A DNA stretch of 64,000 nt from DATJCV01 sp963707665 (GCA_963707665.1 CAVPQU010000003.1:1-64000), one strand, 5' to 3'; shown: positions 22,478-34,180, counted from the first letter of the stretch. The notes: a model not told the origin generated them from the sequence alone. Program-made: numbers and translations.

Positions 22478-22939
22478 AATTTTCTCAAGTGCGTGCGGCC
22501 TGCTGCGGACTGGTCCGTACGATCATGACGGCGCGCGTGCAGCGACAAAACGAGGGCTGGGAAAATGGAGCTGATAGTTTTTGTATGGACTTAAGGCGAA
22601 TCGGACGCGCCGCCCGTTTCAGGCGGCGTGCAAGCAAAATCGGGTACGACAGGAATGGGCCCAAGCCAGTGCGACCCACACACCAGCACCCGCTGGGCTG
22701 CATGCGCGGCAGGCTGGCCCACGTCCTGTATTTATTATAAGGGAAGAAGCGATCGTTTCTACCCGCAAAAAACAGGCAGCCGCGACCGATTTGTCAGGCT
22801 GATGTGTCGTCGCGCTCAATCGCATGCGCCCAGCAATAGGACCGGTTGGCGCGCGTGCGTGGCCCAGCGGTGCCACGCCGCTGTTACCTGAATCGGTTGG
22901 CCAGCTTGTCAGCGGATGCGACGGCGGCCGTAGCCGGCA
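22478..22939 (-). other. Long gene-free region ahead of phaAB
   Basis: 462 bases between the RIO kinase stop and the phaAB start. The overlapping plus-strand ORFs here are short, lack family features and have no good ribosome sites. On the minus strand a TATAAT hexamer reads at 22739-22734, about 257 bases before phaAB, with no good -35 (TAGAAA at 16 bp spacing). If real it would give an unusually long leader. I see no recognisable riboswitch or terminator. Confidence 0.3.
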
Positions 22940-23794
22940 CTATCCCATCTGCATTTCCATTCGATGGCGCAGCCGCTCCTGTTCTTCCTGCCGCGCCAAT
23001 TCGATTTCGTGCATCACCGCCGCCACATCAGCGGGTTTTTCCGGCGCCGCGACGCGGCCCGTGAGCGGTGTTGCCGGTGTCAGCAATCCGGCCTGATACA
23101 AGCTCCAGATTTCCTTGCCATACTGGCTGCTCAACAGTTCGGGGGCAAAGCTGCCAAAGAAATTTGCCAGGTTGGTGACATCCCGCTCCAGCATCGACGC
23201 CGCGACGCTGCTGCCGGCGGCATCCACCGCCTGCGGCAAATCGATGATCACCGGGCCGTAGGCGTCAAGCAGGATGTTGTATTCGGACAGGTCACCATGA
23301 ATCATGCCGGCGCCCAGCATCAGCACCACCTGGTGCAACAACGCCGCATGGTATTTCAGCGCCTGCTCGCGGCTCATGTCGACATCATTCAAACGCGGCG
23401 CCGCGTTACCGTTGGCATCGACAACCAGCTCCATCAACAGAACGCCTTCGAAGCAAAGATAAGGCGTGGGCACGCGCACGCCGGCAGCCGCCAGGCGATA
23501 CAAGGCATCCACCTCGGCGTTTTGCCACACCTGCTCCGCCATCTTCCGACCATAGCGTGTGCCCTTCTCCATGGCGCGCGCCTGCCGGCTGTTTTTTACC
23601 CGTCGCCCTTCCTGGTAAGCCACCGCCTGATGAAAGCTGCGCTGGGTTGCCTCCTTGTAGACCTTGGCACAACGAATGTCGTCACCGCAACGCACCACGT
23701 AGACCGTGGCCTCCTTGCCGCTCATCAACTGGCGTATGACTTCGTCAATCAAGCCTTCTGCCACCAGCGGCAGGAGTCGTTTCGGGGTTTTCAT
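22940..23794 (-). CDS. RIO-type serine/threonine protein kinase
   Basis: 284 residues. The RIO kinase fold is recognisable: a P-loop-like MSGKEATVYVVRCGDDIRCA, the ATP-binding Lys of CAKVYKEATQRSF, the catalytic loop MIHGDLSEYNILLD (His-Gly-Asp-Leu-Ser-x-Tyr-Asn) and the metal-binding IIDLPQAVD. Bacterial RIO proteins are less studied than the archaeal and eukaryotic ribosome-maturation kinases. The C-terminal 30 residues (EIELARQEEQERLRHRMEMQ) form a charged helix. It stands alone on the strand between tRNA(CAU) and phaAB; a substrate is not suggested by the neighbours. Confidence 0.9.
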   Translation of the reverse strand: MKTPKRLLPLVAEGLIDEVIRQLMSGKEATVYVVRCGDDIRCAKVYKEATQRSFHQAVAYQEGRRVKNSRQARAMEKGTRYGRKMAEQVWQNAEVDALYRLAAAGVRVPTPYLCFEGVLLMELVVDANGNAAPRLNDVDMSREQALKYHAALLHQVVLMLGAGMIHGDLSEYNILLDAYGPVIIDLPQAVDAAGSSVAASMLERDVTNLANFFGSFAPELLSSQYGKEIWSLYQAGLLTPATPLTGRVAAPEKPADVAAVMHEIELARQEEQERLRHRMEMQMG

Positions 23795-23966
23795 CGTGAT
23801 TGCCGCATGGCGCGCGCTTTCGGTTGGATAGTGCGGGGCCGGGCTTCACCGGCGGTGGGAGAGCCTGAGCGTCAGGAAGTGAGCTTGCTGACGCCACTCG
23901 GCAAATATGCCGGCCGGATGGTCACGTGTATCAAGCGAATGCAGCCCCAGGAAGTCTCTTCTAGCA

Positions 23967-24028
23967 ACATACTCCCATCAGCGCCTGACGATACCCGGCG
24001 CCAAATGGCAGTTACAGAGACATACTCC
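23967..24028 (-). repeat. Intergenic 62-bp element, copy 3
   Basis: Read on the minus strand: GGAGTATG from 24028, GGGAGTATGT ending at 23967, GTAT cores starting at 24025 and 23972, 53 bp apart. It shares TGCCATTT at the same offset with copy 4 and matches copy 1 at 26 of 48 interior positions. It lies between the RIO kinase start and the tRNA 3' end. Confidence 0.6.
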
Positions 24029-24077
24029 AGGAATAAAATGGATTAGCGATGATTTAAACGCTAACCCAATATTTGAT

Positions 24078-24156
<79 letters not shown>

Positions 24157-24232
24157 AATCTTGCACTTTCGCTGCCGCGATCGATGGGTGATTTCATCGA
24201 TCGCGAACAATGAATCCTATCAGGACTGGGTC

Positions 24233-26790
<2,558 letters not shown>

Positions 26791-26882
26791 GGGATCAACT
26801 ACCAACTGTCCAGGTTTTTAGATGACGGCGTTCGGCATTAAACCAGGAAAAAGTCGCATCCTGCTGCCGACATTACCTCCAA

Positions 26883-26935
26883 TGCGGGAATTTCCGCTCC
26901 CCGTTTTGCACTTGAAAAAGTGCTTGCCGCAAGAA
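26883..26935 (-). promoter_or_regulatory. Cluster of three short hairpins in the rpoD leader
   Basis: Within the 229-base gap between dnaG and rpoD, three inverted repeats lie in a row. They are GCGGGAATTTCCGC (near 26884-26897, with central mismatches), a perfect 6-bp stem GCACTT-GAAA-AAGTGC (26908-26923) and CTTG-CCG-CAAG (26923-26933). They fall between the predicted promoter and the start codon. A role in rpoD mRNA stability or translation is possible but unproven. Confidence 0.4.
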
Positions 26936-26971
26936 GCAATATTTCCCAAGACCTTGAATAAAAAGCTTTTA

Positions 26972-26999
26972 ATTATAGCATAGCGCCCTACCCTCTCGA
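26972..26999 (-). promoter_or_regulatory. Predicted sigma-70 promoter with extended -10 ahead of rpoD
   Basis: On the minus strand the -10 hexamer TATAAT (26977-26972) is preceded by TGC, making an extended -10. The best -35 at 17 bp spacing is GTCGAG, which is weak. An internal promoter before rpoD within the rpsU-dnaG-rpoD block is known from other bacteria. Confidence 0.5.
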
Positions 27000-27019
27000 C
27001 CCGCCACCAAGCGCCGAAT

Positions 27020-28801
27020 CTAGCCGTTTTCGGTGTCCGCTGCACGCCTTAATTCATCCTGTCGCGCCATCAATTCGCGATAGCGGATCCGGCTGTCCTC
27101 GAGCGCCAGGCCGGTATTCGCCAAGCGCTCCATTTCCGCTTTCAGCATGCGCATCTCGGCCTGCCGCAACGCTCCCAGCAACTCGCGCCGCGCAGTTTCG
27201 GATTCGGATTCCTGCTCGGCGGAAATTTCAGAAATCAGCGTATCAAATTCCGGGTTTTCATGCCGCAATTGTTCAGACAGTCCGGCAAAGCCGATCTGGC
27301 CATCGGCAGCGCGGATCGCGGCGACCAGTTGCCGCATCATGTCGTCCTCGCGCACCAGATAATCGATCACCGCCACGGCCGCCGCATCGAGCGACAAGGC
27401 CAGTGCCGGCTGCGCCAGCAGCAGGCGCACGATCTGGCGCTCCAGCCCCATCGGCGCCATCCGCTTGCTGCGCGGCGGCGCTTGGCGGCCACGCAGCACC
27501 GGTTGATGCAACTCACACAGGCTTTCAATTTCCGCCGCACTGGACTGGGTCGCCTGAGCCAGCCCGCGCACAATCTGCAGGCGCAGCGCGGTCGGCGGCA
27601 TCATCTGCAACAAGGGCTTGGCCTCGAACTGGGCACGCGCGCGCTCTTCCGCGCTTTTCAATTCGCTGTCGCCGCATACCTGCGCCAACAGGAAGCGCGA
27701 CAGCGGCATGGCGTCGCGAATCTGCTGTTCAAACGCATCTGCGCCCAGCGTGCGCACATAGCTGTCCGGATCGTGCTCGGCCGGCAGAAACAGGAATTTG
27801 ATCGTCTTGTTATCGGTTGCATGCGGCAAACAGGCGTCCAACGCGCGCCGCGCCGCGCCGCGCCCGGCGCGGTCACCGTCAAAGCTGAATACGATATGGT
27901 CGGCCTGCCGCATCAGTTTTTGCACGTGAACACCAGTGCAGGCAGTACCAAGCGTCGCCACCACTTGCGGAAAACCAAGCTGCGCCAGCGCCACCACATC
28001 CATATAGCCTTCGGTAACGAGCACGTAACCGGCATTGCGAATTGCCTGGCGCGCCTCGAACAGGCCATACAGTTCGCTGCCCTTTTGAAATAAGGGTGTC
28101 TCCGGCGAATTCAAGTATTTCGGCTCGCCACGATCCAGAACCCGGCCGCCAAAACCGATTACCTGCCCCTTCTGGTTGCGGATCGGGAACATGATGCGAT
28201 CGCGGAAGCGATCGTAGCGCTTGTGGTCGCCATCGTCATCGCGATCGACCACCAATCCGGCTTCGACCAGGGTTTCCTGCTGATAGTCGGAGAACACTGC
28301 GCGCAAGCCGTCCCATCCATCCGGCGCATAGCCGATACCGTAGCGCACCGCGATTTCACCGCTCAAGCCGCGTCCGATCAGATAATCCTTGGGCCGCTGA
28401 TGGGCGCGCAACTGGTTGCGATAAAACTCGCCGGCGCGCGTCATGATGTCGGACAAGGCCAGGGTTTTTGCCTGGTATTCGGCGCGCTGCACCGGCGGCA
28501 GGCGGTCGTCGCTTTCCGGCACCACCATGCCGACGCTTTGCGCCAGTTCCTTGACCGCATCGACGAAGCCAAAACCCGAGTACTCGATCAGGAAACCAAT
28601 CGCGCTGCCGTGCGCACCGCAACCGAAGCAATGATAGAACTGCTTGCTCGGGCTGACGGTGAAACTGGGCGACTTCTCATTATGAAAAGGGCACAGGCCC
28701 ATGAAATTGGCGCCGCCTTTTTTGAGCGGCACATACCGTCCCACCAGCTCGACAATGTCGACCCGGTTCAGCAAATCCTGAATGAACGAATGCGGGATCA
28801 A
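27020..28801 (-). CDS. dnaG: DNA primase DnaG
   Basis: Synthesises RNA primers for the replication fork. 593 residues, uninterrupted. The N-terminal CHC2 zinc finger is seen in LCPFHNEKSPSF and FYHCFGCGAHGSAI (Cys-His-Cys-Cys). The TOPRIM domain shows VLVTEGYMDVVALAQLGF (catalytic Glu) and HIVFSFDGDRAGRGAARRAL (acidic DxD). The C-terminal helicase-interaction domain ends with RIRYRELMARQDELRR. It follows yqeY by 31 bases and precedes rpoD, the conserved order. Confidence 0.96.
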   Translation of the reverse strand: MIPHSFIQDLLNRVDIVELVGRYVPLKKGGANFMGLCPFHNEKSPSFTVSPSKQFYHCFGCGAHGSAIGFLIEYSGFGFVDAVKELAQSVGMVVPESDDRLPPVQRAEYQAKTLALSDIMTRAGEFYRNQLRAHQRPKDYLIGRGLSGEIAVRYGIGYAPDGWDGLRAVFSDYQQETLVEAGLVVDRDDDGDHKRYDRFRDRIMFPIRNQKGQVIGFGGRVLDRGEPKYLNSPETPLFQKGSELYGLFEARQAIRNAGYVLVTEGYMDVVALAQLGFPQVVATLGTACTGVHVQKLMRQADHIVFSFDGDRAGRGAARRALDACLPHATDNKTIKFLFLPAEHDPDSYVRTLGADAFEQQIRDAMPLSRFLLAQVCGDSELKSAEERARAQFEAKPLLQMMPPTALRLQIVRGLAQATQSSAAEIESLCELHQPVLRGRQAPPRSKRMAPMGLERQIVRLLLAQPALALSLDAAAVAVIDYLVREDDMMRQLVAAIRAADGQIGFAGLSEQLRHENPEFDTLISEISAEQESESETARRELLGALRQAEMRMLKAEMERLANTGLALEDSRIRYRELMARQDELRRAADTENG

Positions 28802-28832
28802 CTGGATGCAGTCATGTCGGAAATGCCGGCAT

Positions 28833-29282
28833 TTATGGCTTTGCCAGTGCCGCCTTGACGAAAGCAGAAGCCACCGACATGTCGGCGCGCCCCGCCAGGC
28901 GCGGTTTCAGCAGCGCCATTACCTTGCCCATGTCCTGCGGCCCGCTGGCGCCCGCTTCGGCGACCGCAGTGGCCACCTCCGCCTGCACTTCGGCGTCGGA
29001 CAACGAAGCCGGCATGTAGGCCGCCAGGATCGCCAGCTCGGCTTTTTCGATATCCGCCAGATCCTGGCGCGCGCCCGCTTCATACTGGCTGATCGAATCC
29101 TTGCGCTGCTTGATCATTTTTTCAATGATGGCAAGCACCTGGGCGTCGCTCACGTCGATGCGCTCATCGACTTCCTTTTGCTTGATCGCCGCCGTCAGTA
29201 GCCGGATCGTGCCCAGTCTGGCGGCATCCTTGGCGCGCATCGCGGCCTTCATATCATCGGTAATTTTCAGTTTCAGGCTCAA
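28833..29282 (-). CDS. yqeY: GatB/YqeY domain protein
   Basis: 149 residues. MSLKLKITDDMKAAMRAKDA begins the GatB/YqeY (Asn/Gln amidotransferase tail-like) domain, with KMIKQRKDSISQYEAGARQD and QDMGKVMALLKPRLAGRADM as family blocks. It is the stand-alone form of the tRNA-binding tail of GatB. Its function is not firmly known, but it is regularly found between rpsU and dnaG. Confidence 0.92.
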   Translation of the reverse strand: MSLKLKITDDMKAAMRAKDAARLGTIRLLTAAIKQKEVDERIDVSDAQVLAIIEKMIKQRKDSISQYEAGARQDLADIEKAELAILAAYMPASLSDAEVQAEVATAVAEAGASGPQDMGKVMALLKPRLAGRADMSVASAFVKAALAKP

Positions 29283-29393
29283 ACCAACCTCCCGCTTCGC
29301 TAAATACGATCAATAAACGCCAAAACCCGCTGCGGACCTTCCGGAGCGGGTTTGCAACGGCTGACAGTTGGTCGCACCGGGTGCGACCGGAAA

Positions 29394-29606
29394 TCAGTAC
29401 AGCTTCTTTGGCAATTGCTGGCTGCGAATGCGCTTGTAGTGGCGCTTCACCGCAGCGGCGAGCTTGCGCTTGCGCTCAGCAGTCGGCTTTTCGTAAAATT
29501 CGCGCGCGCGCAATTCGGTCAACAAACCGGTTTTTTCGATAGTCCGCTTGAAGCGGCGCATGGCGACTTCGAATGGCTCGTTTTCTTTAAGGCGAATTGT
29601 GGTCAT
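29394..29606 (-). CDS. rpsU: 30S ribosomal protein S21
   Basis: 70 residues. MTTIRLKENEPFEVAMRRFK followed by RTIEKTGLLTELRAREFYEK and a basic tail is S21, the last protein to join the 30S platform near the anti-Shine-Dalgarno end of 16S rRNA. It is the first gene of the rpsU-yqeY-dnaG-rpoD block. Confidence 0.97.
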   Translation of the reverse strand: MTTIRLKENEPFEVAMRRFKRTIEKTGLLTELRAREFYEKPTAERKRKLAAAVKRHYKRIRSQQLPKKLY

Positions 29607-29698
29607 GTAAAATTCAAACCGAGGTTTAGGGAAAGAGCGGAATTATAGCAGAACCCGAATCGCGATGAAAGCCTCGCAACCCCGTCCGCTGCAAACCA

Positions 29699-30895
29699 TC
29701 ACAACGCCAAGCCCGCCGCCACGGCGGAAGCCCAGGCCCATTGAAAATTATAGCCGCCCAGCCAGCCCGTCACGTCGACCGCCTCGCCGATAAAATGCAG
29801 ACCCGGCACTTTGCTCACCATCATGCTTTGCTGCGATAACTGGCGTGTATCGACGCCGCCGAGCGTCACTTCCGCCTTGCGATAGCCTTCGGTACCTCCA
29901 GGCCTGATGCGCCATTGGTTCAGCGCATTGCCAAGCCGTGCCAGATCCCGATCCGGCATGTCCGCCAGCCGGAGTTCCGGATTAAAGCCGATCGCCGGGA
30001 GCCAGCTCTGCACCAGGCGCGCTGGCAACCATTGCGCCAACGTATTACCCAGATTTTTCCTGATGGTCGTTTTGCCGTTCATCAGGATTTGCGCCACGTC
30101 GAGTCCTGGCAAGACATTCAACAGCAGATCGGTCCCGGGGCGCCAGAAGCTCGATATCTGCAACACCGCCGGCCCCGACAAGCCGCGGTGCGTAAACAGC
30201 AAATCCTCGGAAAAATGGCCACGCCCGGCTTTCACACCGGTTTCGATTTCAACCGGCAAGGCAATCCCGGCCAACGGCGCAAACGGCTGCCAGACGGCTG
30301 GCTCAAAAGTGAGCGGCACCAGGCCCGGGCGCAATTCGCCAACCTCGACATCGAACTGGCGCGCAACCCGGTAGGCGAAATCGGTAGCACCGATCTTCGG
30401 GATCGATAGGCCGCCGGTGGCAATCACGACGCTGGCGGCGCTCAACGAGCCGGCATCGGTTTCCAGTCGAAACCGGCTGCCCTCCTTGCCCAGTTGCGCG
30501 ACACGGCATGGCATACGCCATGCCACTTGACCCAGAGCGCACTCCGCCTTCAGCATGGAGATGACATCTTCGGCCGAGTCATCGCAGAAAAGCTGGCCCT
30601 TGTGCTTTTCGTGATAGCCGATGCGGTAGCGCTTCAGTAACGCCAGGAAATCCTGCGGCGTGTAGCGTGACAGGGCACTCTTGCAGAAATGCGGGTTTTG
30701 CGACAGGTAATTTTGCGGACCGGCATGCAGGTTGGTAAAGTTGCAGCGTCCGCCGCCCGAAATGCGAATTTTTTCTGCCAGTTTCCGTGCATGATCGATC
30801 AATACCACGCGCCGCCCGCGCTGGCCGGCGACGGCGGCACACATCATGCCGGCCGCGCCCGCACCGATCACGGCAACATCGAATTTCGCGCTCAT
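29699..30895 (-). CDS. BaiN/HI0933-family FAD-dependent oxidoreductase
   Basis: 398 residues from ATG 30895, preferred over an upstream ATG because the dinucleotide-binding motif starts there: FDVAVIGAGAAGMMCAAVAG. The family marker KIRISGGGRCNFTNLHAGPQ follows, then LVPLTFEP in the middle and GEAVDVTGWLGGYNFQWAWA at the end, the second FAD contact of the HI0933/BaiN/YhiN group. The reaction and substrate are unknown in most bacteria. It is divergent from the ORF at 31070. Confidence 0.88.
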   Translation of the reverse strand: MSAKFDVAVIGAGAAGMMCAAVAGQRGRRVVLIDHARKLAEKIRISGGGRCNFTNLHAGPQNYLSQNPHFCKSALSRYTPQDFLALLKRYRIGYHEKHKGQLFCDDSAEDVISMLKAECALGQVAWRMPCRVAQLGKEGSRFRLETDAGSLSAASVVIATGGLSIPKIGATDFAYRVARQFDVEVGELRPGLVPLTFEPAVWQPFAPLAGIALPVEIETGVKAGRGHFSEDLLFTHRGLSGPAVLQISSFWRPGTDLLLNVLPGLDVAQILMNGKTTIRKNLGNTLAQWLPARLVQSWLPAIGFNPELRLADMPDRDLARLGNALNQWRIRPGGTEGYRKAEVTLGGVDTRQLSQQSMMVSKVPGLHFIGEAVDVTGWLGGYNFQWAWASAVAAGLAL

Positions 30896-31069
30896 GGCTG
30901 ATTCCGGATAAACAGAAGCCGCGATTGTAAGCGAGCGCGGCGTCTGGAAAAATCGAGCATCGCGAAGCAACCGGGACGGCGCCGCTGGCCAGCACGATTC
31001 GGGTATGCTTGGGCTAGGCATCCGCCTGCAAAAAGACAGTTTCGTGATTTTTCGAGGAAAGATTGATCA

Positions 31070-31466
31070 ATGGCGATCGGCTGGCTGGCAGTATTGAAAA
31101 ATGTTCCCTGGACCGAGGTCGTCAACAATGCGCCGCTGGTGGCCGATGGCGCGCGCAAGTTATGGAAAATCGCCGCCAGGAAACCGCTCGCTCGCGCCGA
31201 CATCCGAAGCGTCCGACACGACGCCCGCGTCTGCCGCCGATAACTGCACGCTCGCCATTCTCGAGGCAAGAATCGCCCAACTCGAAGCGGCCAGAATGGA
31301 ACTGCAAAGCGACATGGCCACGTCGTCCGAGTTGATCAAGGCATTGGCTGATCAGAACACCCAGCTGATTCAGCGCATCCAGGCCATGCGCCGCCACGCC
31401 ATGTGGTTGACCGGGGCGCTGGCCGCAAGCGCCATCGCCGCCGTCACCGCATTGCGCTGGTGCTGA
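31070..31466 (+). CDS. Small protein with coiled coil and C-terminal membrane anchor, unknown (one frame break)
   Basis: The start ATG 31070 gives MAIGWLAVLKNVPWTEVVNN and APLVADGARKLWKIAARKP. A shift of one extra base at about 31190 leads into a frame with LAILEARIAQLEAARMELQS and LIKALADQNTQLIQRIQAMR, a heptad-like helix. A single hydrophobic helix (MWLTGALAASAIAAVTAL) then ends at TGA 31466. Total length is 3n+1, as one insertion predicts; corrected length is 131 residues. The layout of an amphipathic start, disordered linker, coiled coil and tail anchor is that of a conserved but uncharacterised protein. It lies 91 bases before tsaD. Confidence 0.65.
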
Positions 31467-31557
31467 CCCGGTAATCCCGGAAGCCGGCGCCCGGCCGGCA
31501 CCGCTGGTGTGGAATACAATGTTTCACATTCACACCTTCATCTAATCAAAAATTTCC

Positions 31558-32589
31558 ATGCTCGTCCTCGGTATCGAATCGTCCTGCGATGAAACCGGCG
31601 TTGCTCTGTACGACACCAAACGCGGCTTGTTGGCGCATGCGCTGCATTCGCAAGTCGCCATGCACCAGGAATATGGCGGCGTCGTGCCGGAACTGGCGTC
31701 GCGCGATCACATCCAGCGCGCCCTGCCGCTTCTGCAACAGATATTCGACCAAAGCGGCACCGCGCGCGCCGAAATCGACGCCATCGCCTACACCCAGGGG
31801 CCGGGACTGGCTGGCGCACTGCTGGTCGGCGCAGCGGTGGCCAGCAGCCTGGCGCTCGCATTGGACCGGCCATTGATCGGCATCCATCACCTGGAAGGCC
31901 ATTTGCTGTCGCCGCTATTGGCCAGCGATCCGCCGCCATTTCCATTCGTCGCCTTGCTGGTCTCGGGCGGCCACACGCAATTGATGCGAGTGGACGGCAT
32001 CGGTCAATACACGCTGCTGGGTGAAACCCTGGATGACGCCGCCGGCGAAGCCTTCGACAAGTCGGCCAAATTGCTGGGATTGGGCTATCCGGGTGGCCCG
32101 GCCATTTCACGCATGGCCGAATTTGGCGATCCGACCGCCTACCGGTTGCCGCGGCCGATGTTGCATTCGAAAAACCTGGATTTCAGTTTTTCCGGATTGA
32201 AAACGGCGGTGCTGACACTGGTCAAGCATCAGATCACGAATATCTGCGAACAGGACAAGGCGAACGTCGCGCGCGCCTTCGTCGATGCCGTGGTGGAGGT
32301 CCTGACGGCTAAATGCGTCGCTGCCCTCGCGCAAACCGGACTGCAACGGCTGGTGGTGGCCGGTGGCGTCGGCGCCAATACGCAATTGCGCGAAGCGCTC
32401 GATACTGCCGGGCGGAAACGACAGTTTCGCGTGTATTACCCCGAACTGGAATTCTGCACCGATAACGGTGCCATGATTGCCTTCGCCGGCGCACTGCGAC
32501 TGCAGGCCGATCCCGGCGCCGCATCCCGCGATTATTCCTTTACCGTGCGGCCCCGCTGGCCGCTGGAAGATTTGCAGCGGATTGCCTAG
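31558..32589 (+). CDS. tsaD: tRNA N6-adenosine threonylcarbamoyltransferase TsaD
   Basis: Transfers threonylcarbamoyl to A37 of ANN-decoding tRNAs, acting with TsaB, TsaE and TsaC. 343 residues. MLVLGIESSCDETGVALYD starts the ASKHA fold. The metal-binding His pair is in SQVAMHQEYGGVVPELASRD followed by H, with VSGGHTQLMRV and DDAAGEAFDKSAKLLGLGYP next, and the final Asp in CTDNGAMIAFAG. TsaE of the same complex is encoded at 57103-57588. It is followed by a hairpin. Confidence 0.96.
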   Translation: MLVLGIESSCDETGVALYDTKRGLLAHALHSQVAMHQEYGGVVPELASRDHIQRALPLLQQIFDQSGTARAEIDAIAYTQGPGLAGALLVGAAVASSLALALDRPLIGIHHLEGHLLSPLLASDPPPFPFVALLVSGGHTQLMRVDGIGQYTLLGETLDDAAGEAFDKSAKLLGLGYPGGPAISRMAEFGDPTAYRLPRPMLHSKNLDFSFSGLKTAVLTLVKHQITNICEQDKANVARAFVDAVVEVLTAKCVAALAQTGLQRLVVAGGVGANTQLREALDTAGRKRQFRVYYPELEFCTDNGAMIAFAGALRLQADPGAASRDYSFTVRPRWPLEDLQRIA

Positions 32590-32621
32590 ACGACAACGCC
32601 TCGGTGGACGACATAATACCC

Positions 32622-32642
32622 AAGCCGCGACAACCGCGGCTT
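32622..32642 (+). terminator. Hairpin after tsaD, possible terminator
   Basis: An 8-bp perfect stem AAGCCGCG/CGCGGCTT with loop ACAAC, 33 bases past the tsaD stop. There is no T run, so intrinsic termination is uncertain. The rest of the 391-base gap to the antiporter gene shows no gene. Confidence 0.4.
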
Positions 32643-32980
32643 CGGCACCAAATCCCGATCCACAGCATTGATTAACGGCGACCAGGCAACTATCCGGGCG
32701 CACGATGCTTTTGCGCTATGTTATTCTTCGCCCCTATTTCGTGTGCCGGCGCCATCCCGCCAGACGATAACTGCTTCGCCCCCTGCTTCGCCCCGCGTAT
32801 GCTGCCAGCGGTTGGCAATCTACCGACGGCAGCCCGGGTGCGGTTACCGTAGCGCAGTCTCATCGATACCTATGCACGCCGGCTGCGTGCCAGATGTGCC
32901 AGCAACTCACTTTTCGCGATGCTTTCGGCTTGTGGCCAAAGCACTCAGTCGATACTGCATTCACCGAAAATGAAAATGCC

Positions 32981-34180
32981 ATGACGTCACTCAATTTCTT
33001 ACCGACACTGCCGGACGGCCTGAATCTCTTGACTGCCACCGGCCTGATCCTGATCGCCGGCATTCTGGGCGCACGGCTGGTGGCGCGCGCACTGCCGGTG
33101 CCGGTAATTACCGGCTATGTGCTGACCGGACTGCTGATCGGACCGGCCGGCTTCAATCTGATCGACACCGAGATTTTGAATAAACTGGGTTTGCTGGTTG
33201 ACTTGGCGCTCGGCCTGGTGCTGTTCGAGCTTGGTCGGCGGGTTGATTACCGCTGGCTGTTGCGCGAAAAACGCCTGTTGCTGACGGGCATCGTCATCAG
33301 CATCGTCACGTTTCTGGCCCTGTTCGAAGTACTGATGCTGTTCGGCATGAGCAAACTGATCGCCAGCATGGTGGCAGCGATCGGCATGGCCAGTTCGCCG
33401 GCGGTGGCAATGAATCTCGTCAACGAAGTGCGGGCAGAAGGACAGATGACCGAGCGCATGCTGAACATCGTCGCCATCGGCAACTCGCTGGCCTTCGTGC
33501 TGTTCTCCATGGGTTTGGCCGCGCTGCACGTCGAATACCAGGCCGGCTGGCAAAGCTACCTGTTGCATCCTCTCTATCTGCTGGTTGGTTCGATCGCATT
33601 GGGCTGGCTGGCGAGCCGGCTGCTGATCTGGATCGGCGATTGGCTGGGGCGTGATCGGCAGGCGCAACTGATTCTGGTACTGGCGCTGGTCGCCGCCACA
33701 GTCGGTCTGGCGGCGATGTTTGATTTGTCGGCGCTGATCGCGCTGCTGGCGTTCGGCATTGCCAGCCGCAGCGAGGATCGCAAGCACGCGCTGGTGGAAG
33801 TCGATTTCAGCCAGTTCAACGCCTTGCTGTACGTGGTGTTGTTCGTGTTTGCCGGTGCCAAACTGGAACTGACGCATCTGCGCGAACTGGCGCCGGTCGT
33901 ACTGGCTTTCATTGCGGTGCGTTTCGGCGTCACCATCCTGCTGACCACCTCGCTGGCCAGTTTCAACGGCATGGCATTGCGCAAGGGAGGCTTGCTGGGT
34001 GTGGCCCTGCTGCCGCTATCGGGCTTCAAGATTATCATGGTGCAGCACGCGGCCGGCGTCTATCCTGATTTTGGCATCCAGATGACGACCCTGACCGTCT
34101 CGATCCTGGTTATCCTGGAAATCATCGGACCGATCTGCACCCGCTACGCGCTGATCGCTGCCGGCGAAGCCAAAACCTAG
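32981..34180 (+). CDS. Kef-type cation/proton antiporter (CPA2 family)
   Basis: 399 residues, about 12 membrane helices, all in the membrane domain. PVPVITGYVLTGLLIGPAGF, LVDLALGLVLFELGRRVDYR and GMASSPAVAMNLVNEVRAEG mark the Na+/H+ exchanger fold of the KefB/CPA2 group. It lacks the RCK/TrkA-N domain found in KefB and KefC, so regulation by glutathione adducts is not expected. ATG 32981 was chosen because the hydrophobic domain follows directly; upstream in-frame sequence is not protein-like. It precedes ybdK by about 40 bases. Confidence 0.85.
   Translation: MTSLNFLPTLPDGLNLLTATGLILIAGILGARLVARALPVPVITGYVLTGLLIGPAGFNLIDTEILNKLGLLVDLALGLVLFELGRRVDYRWLLREKRLLLTGIVISIVTFLALFEVLMLFGMSKLIASMVAAIGMASSPAVAMNLVNEVRAEGQMTERMLNIVAIGNSLAFVLFSMGLAALHVEYQAGWQSYLLHPLYLLVGSIALGWLASRLLIWIGDWLGRDRQAQLILVLALVAATVGLAAMFDLSALIALLAFGIASRSEDRKHALVEVDFSQFNALLYVVLFVFAGAKLELTHLRELAPVVLAFIAVRFGVTILLTTSLASFNGMALRKGGLLGVALLPLSGFKIIMVQHAAGVYPDFGIQMTTLTVSILVILEIIGPICTRYALIAAGEAKT

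Noticed and set aside
22489..22891. Short plus-strand ORFs upstream of phaAB
   Set aside because: They have poor starts, overlap one another in different frames, and show no domain, signal peptide or membrane pattern.
32590..32980. A possible gene between tsaD and the Kef-type antiporter
   Set aside because: The in-frame upstream extension of the antiporter is not hydrophobic and the plus-strand ORF there is Pro/Ser/Arg-rich without features. Only a hairpin was kept.
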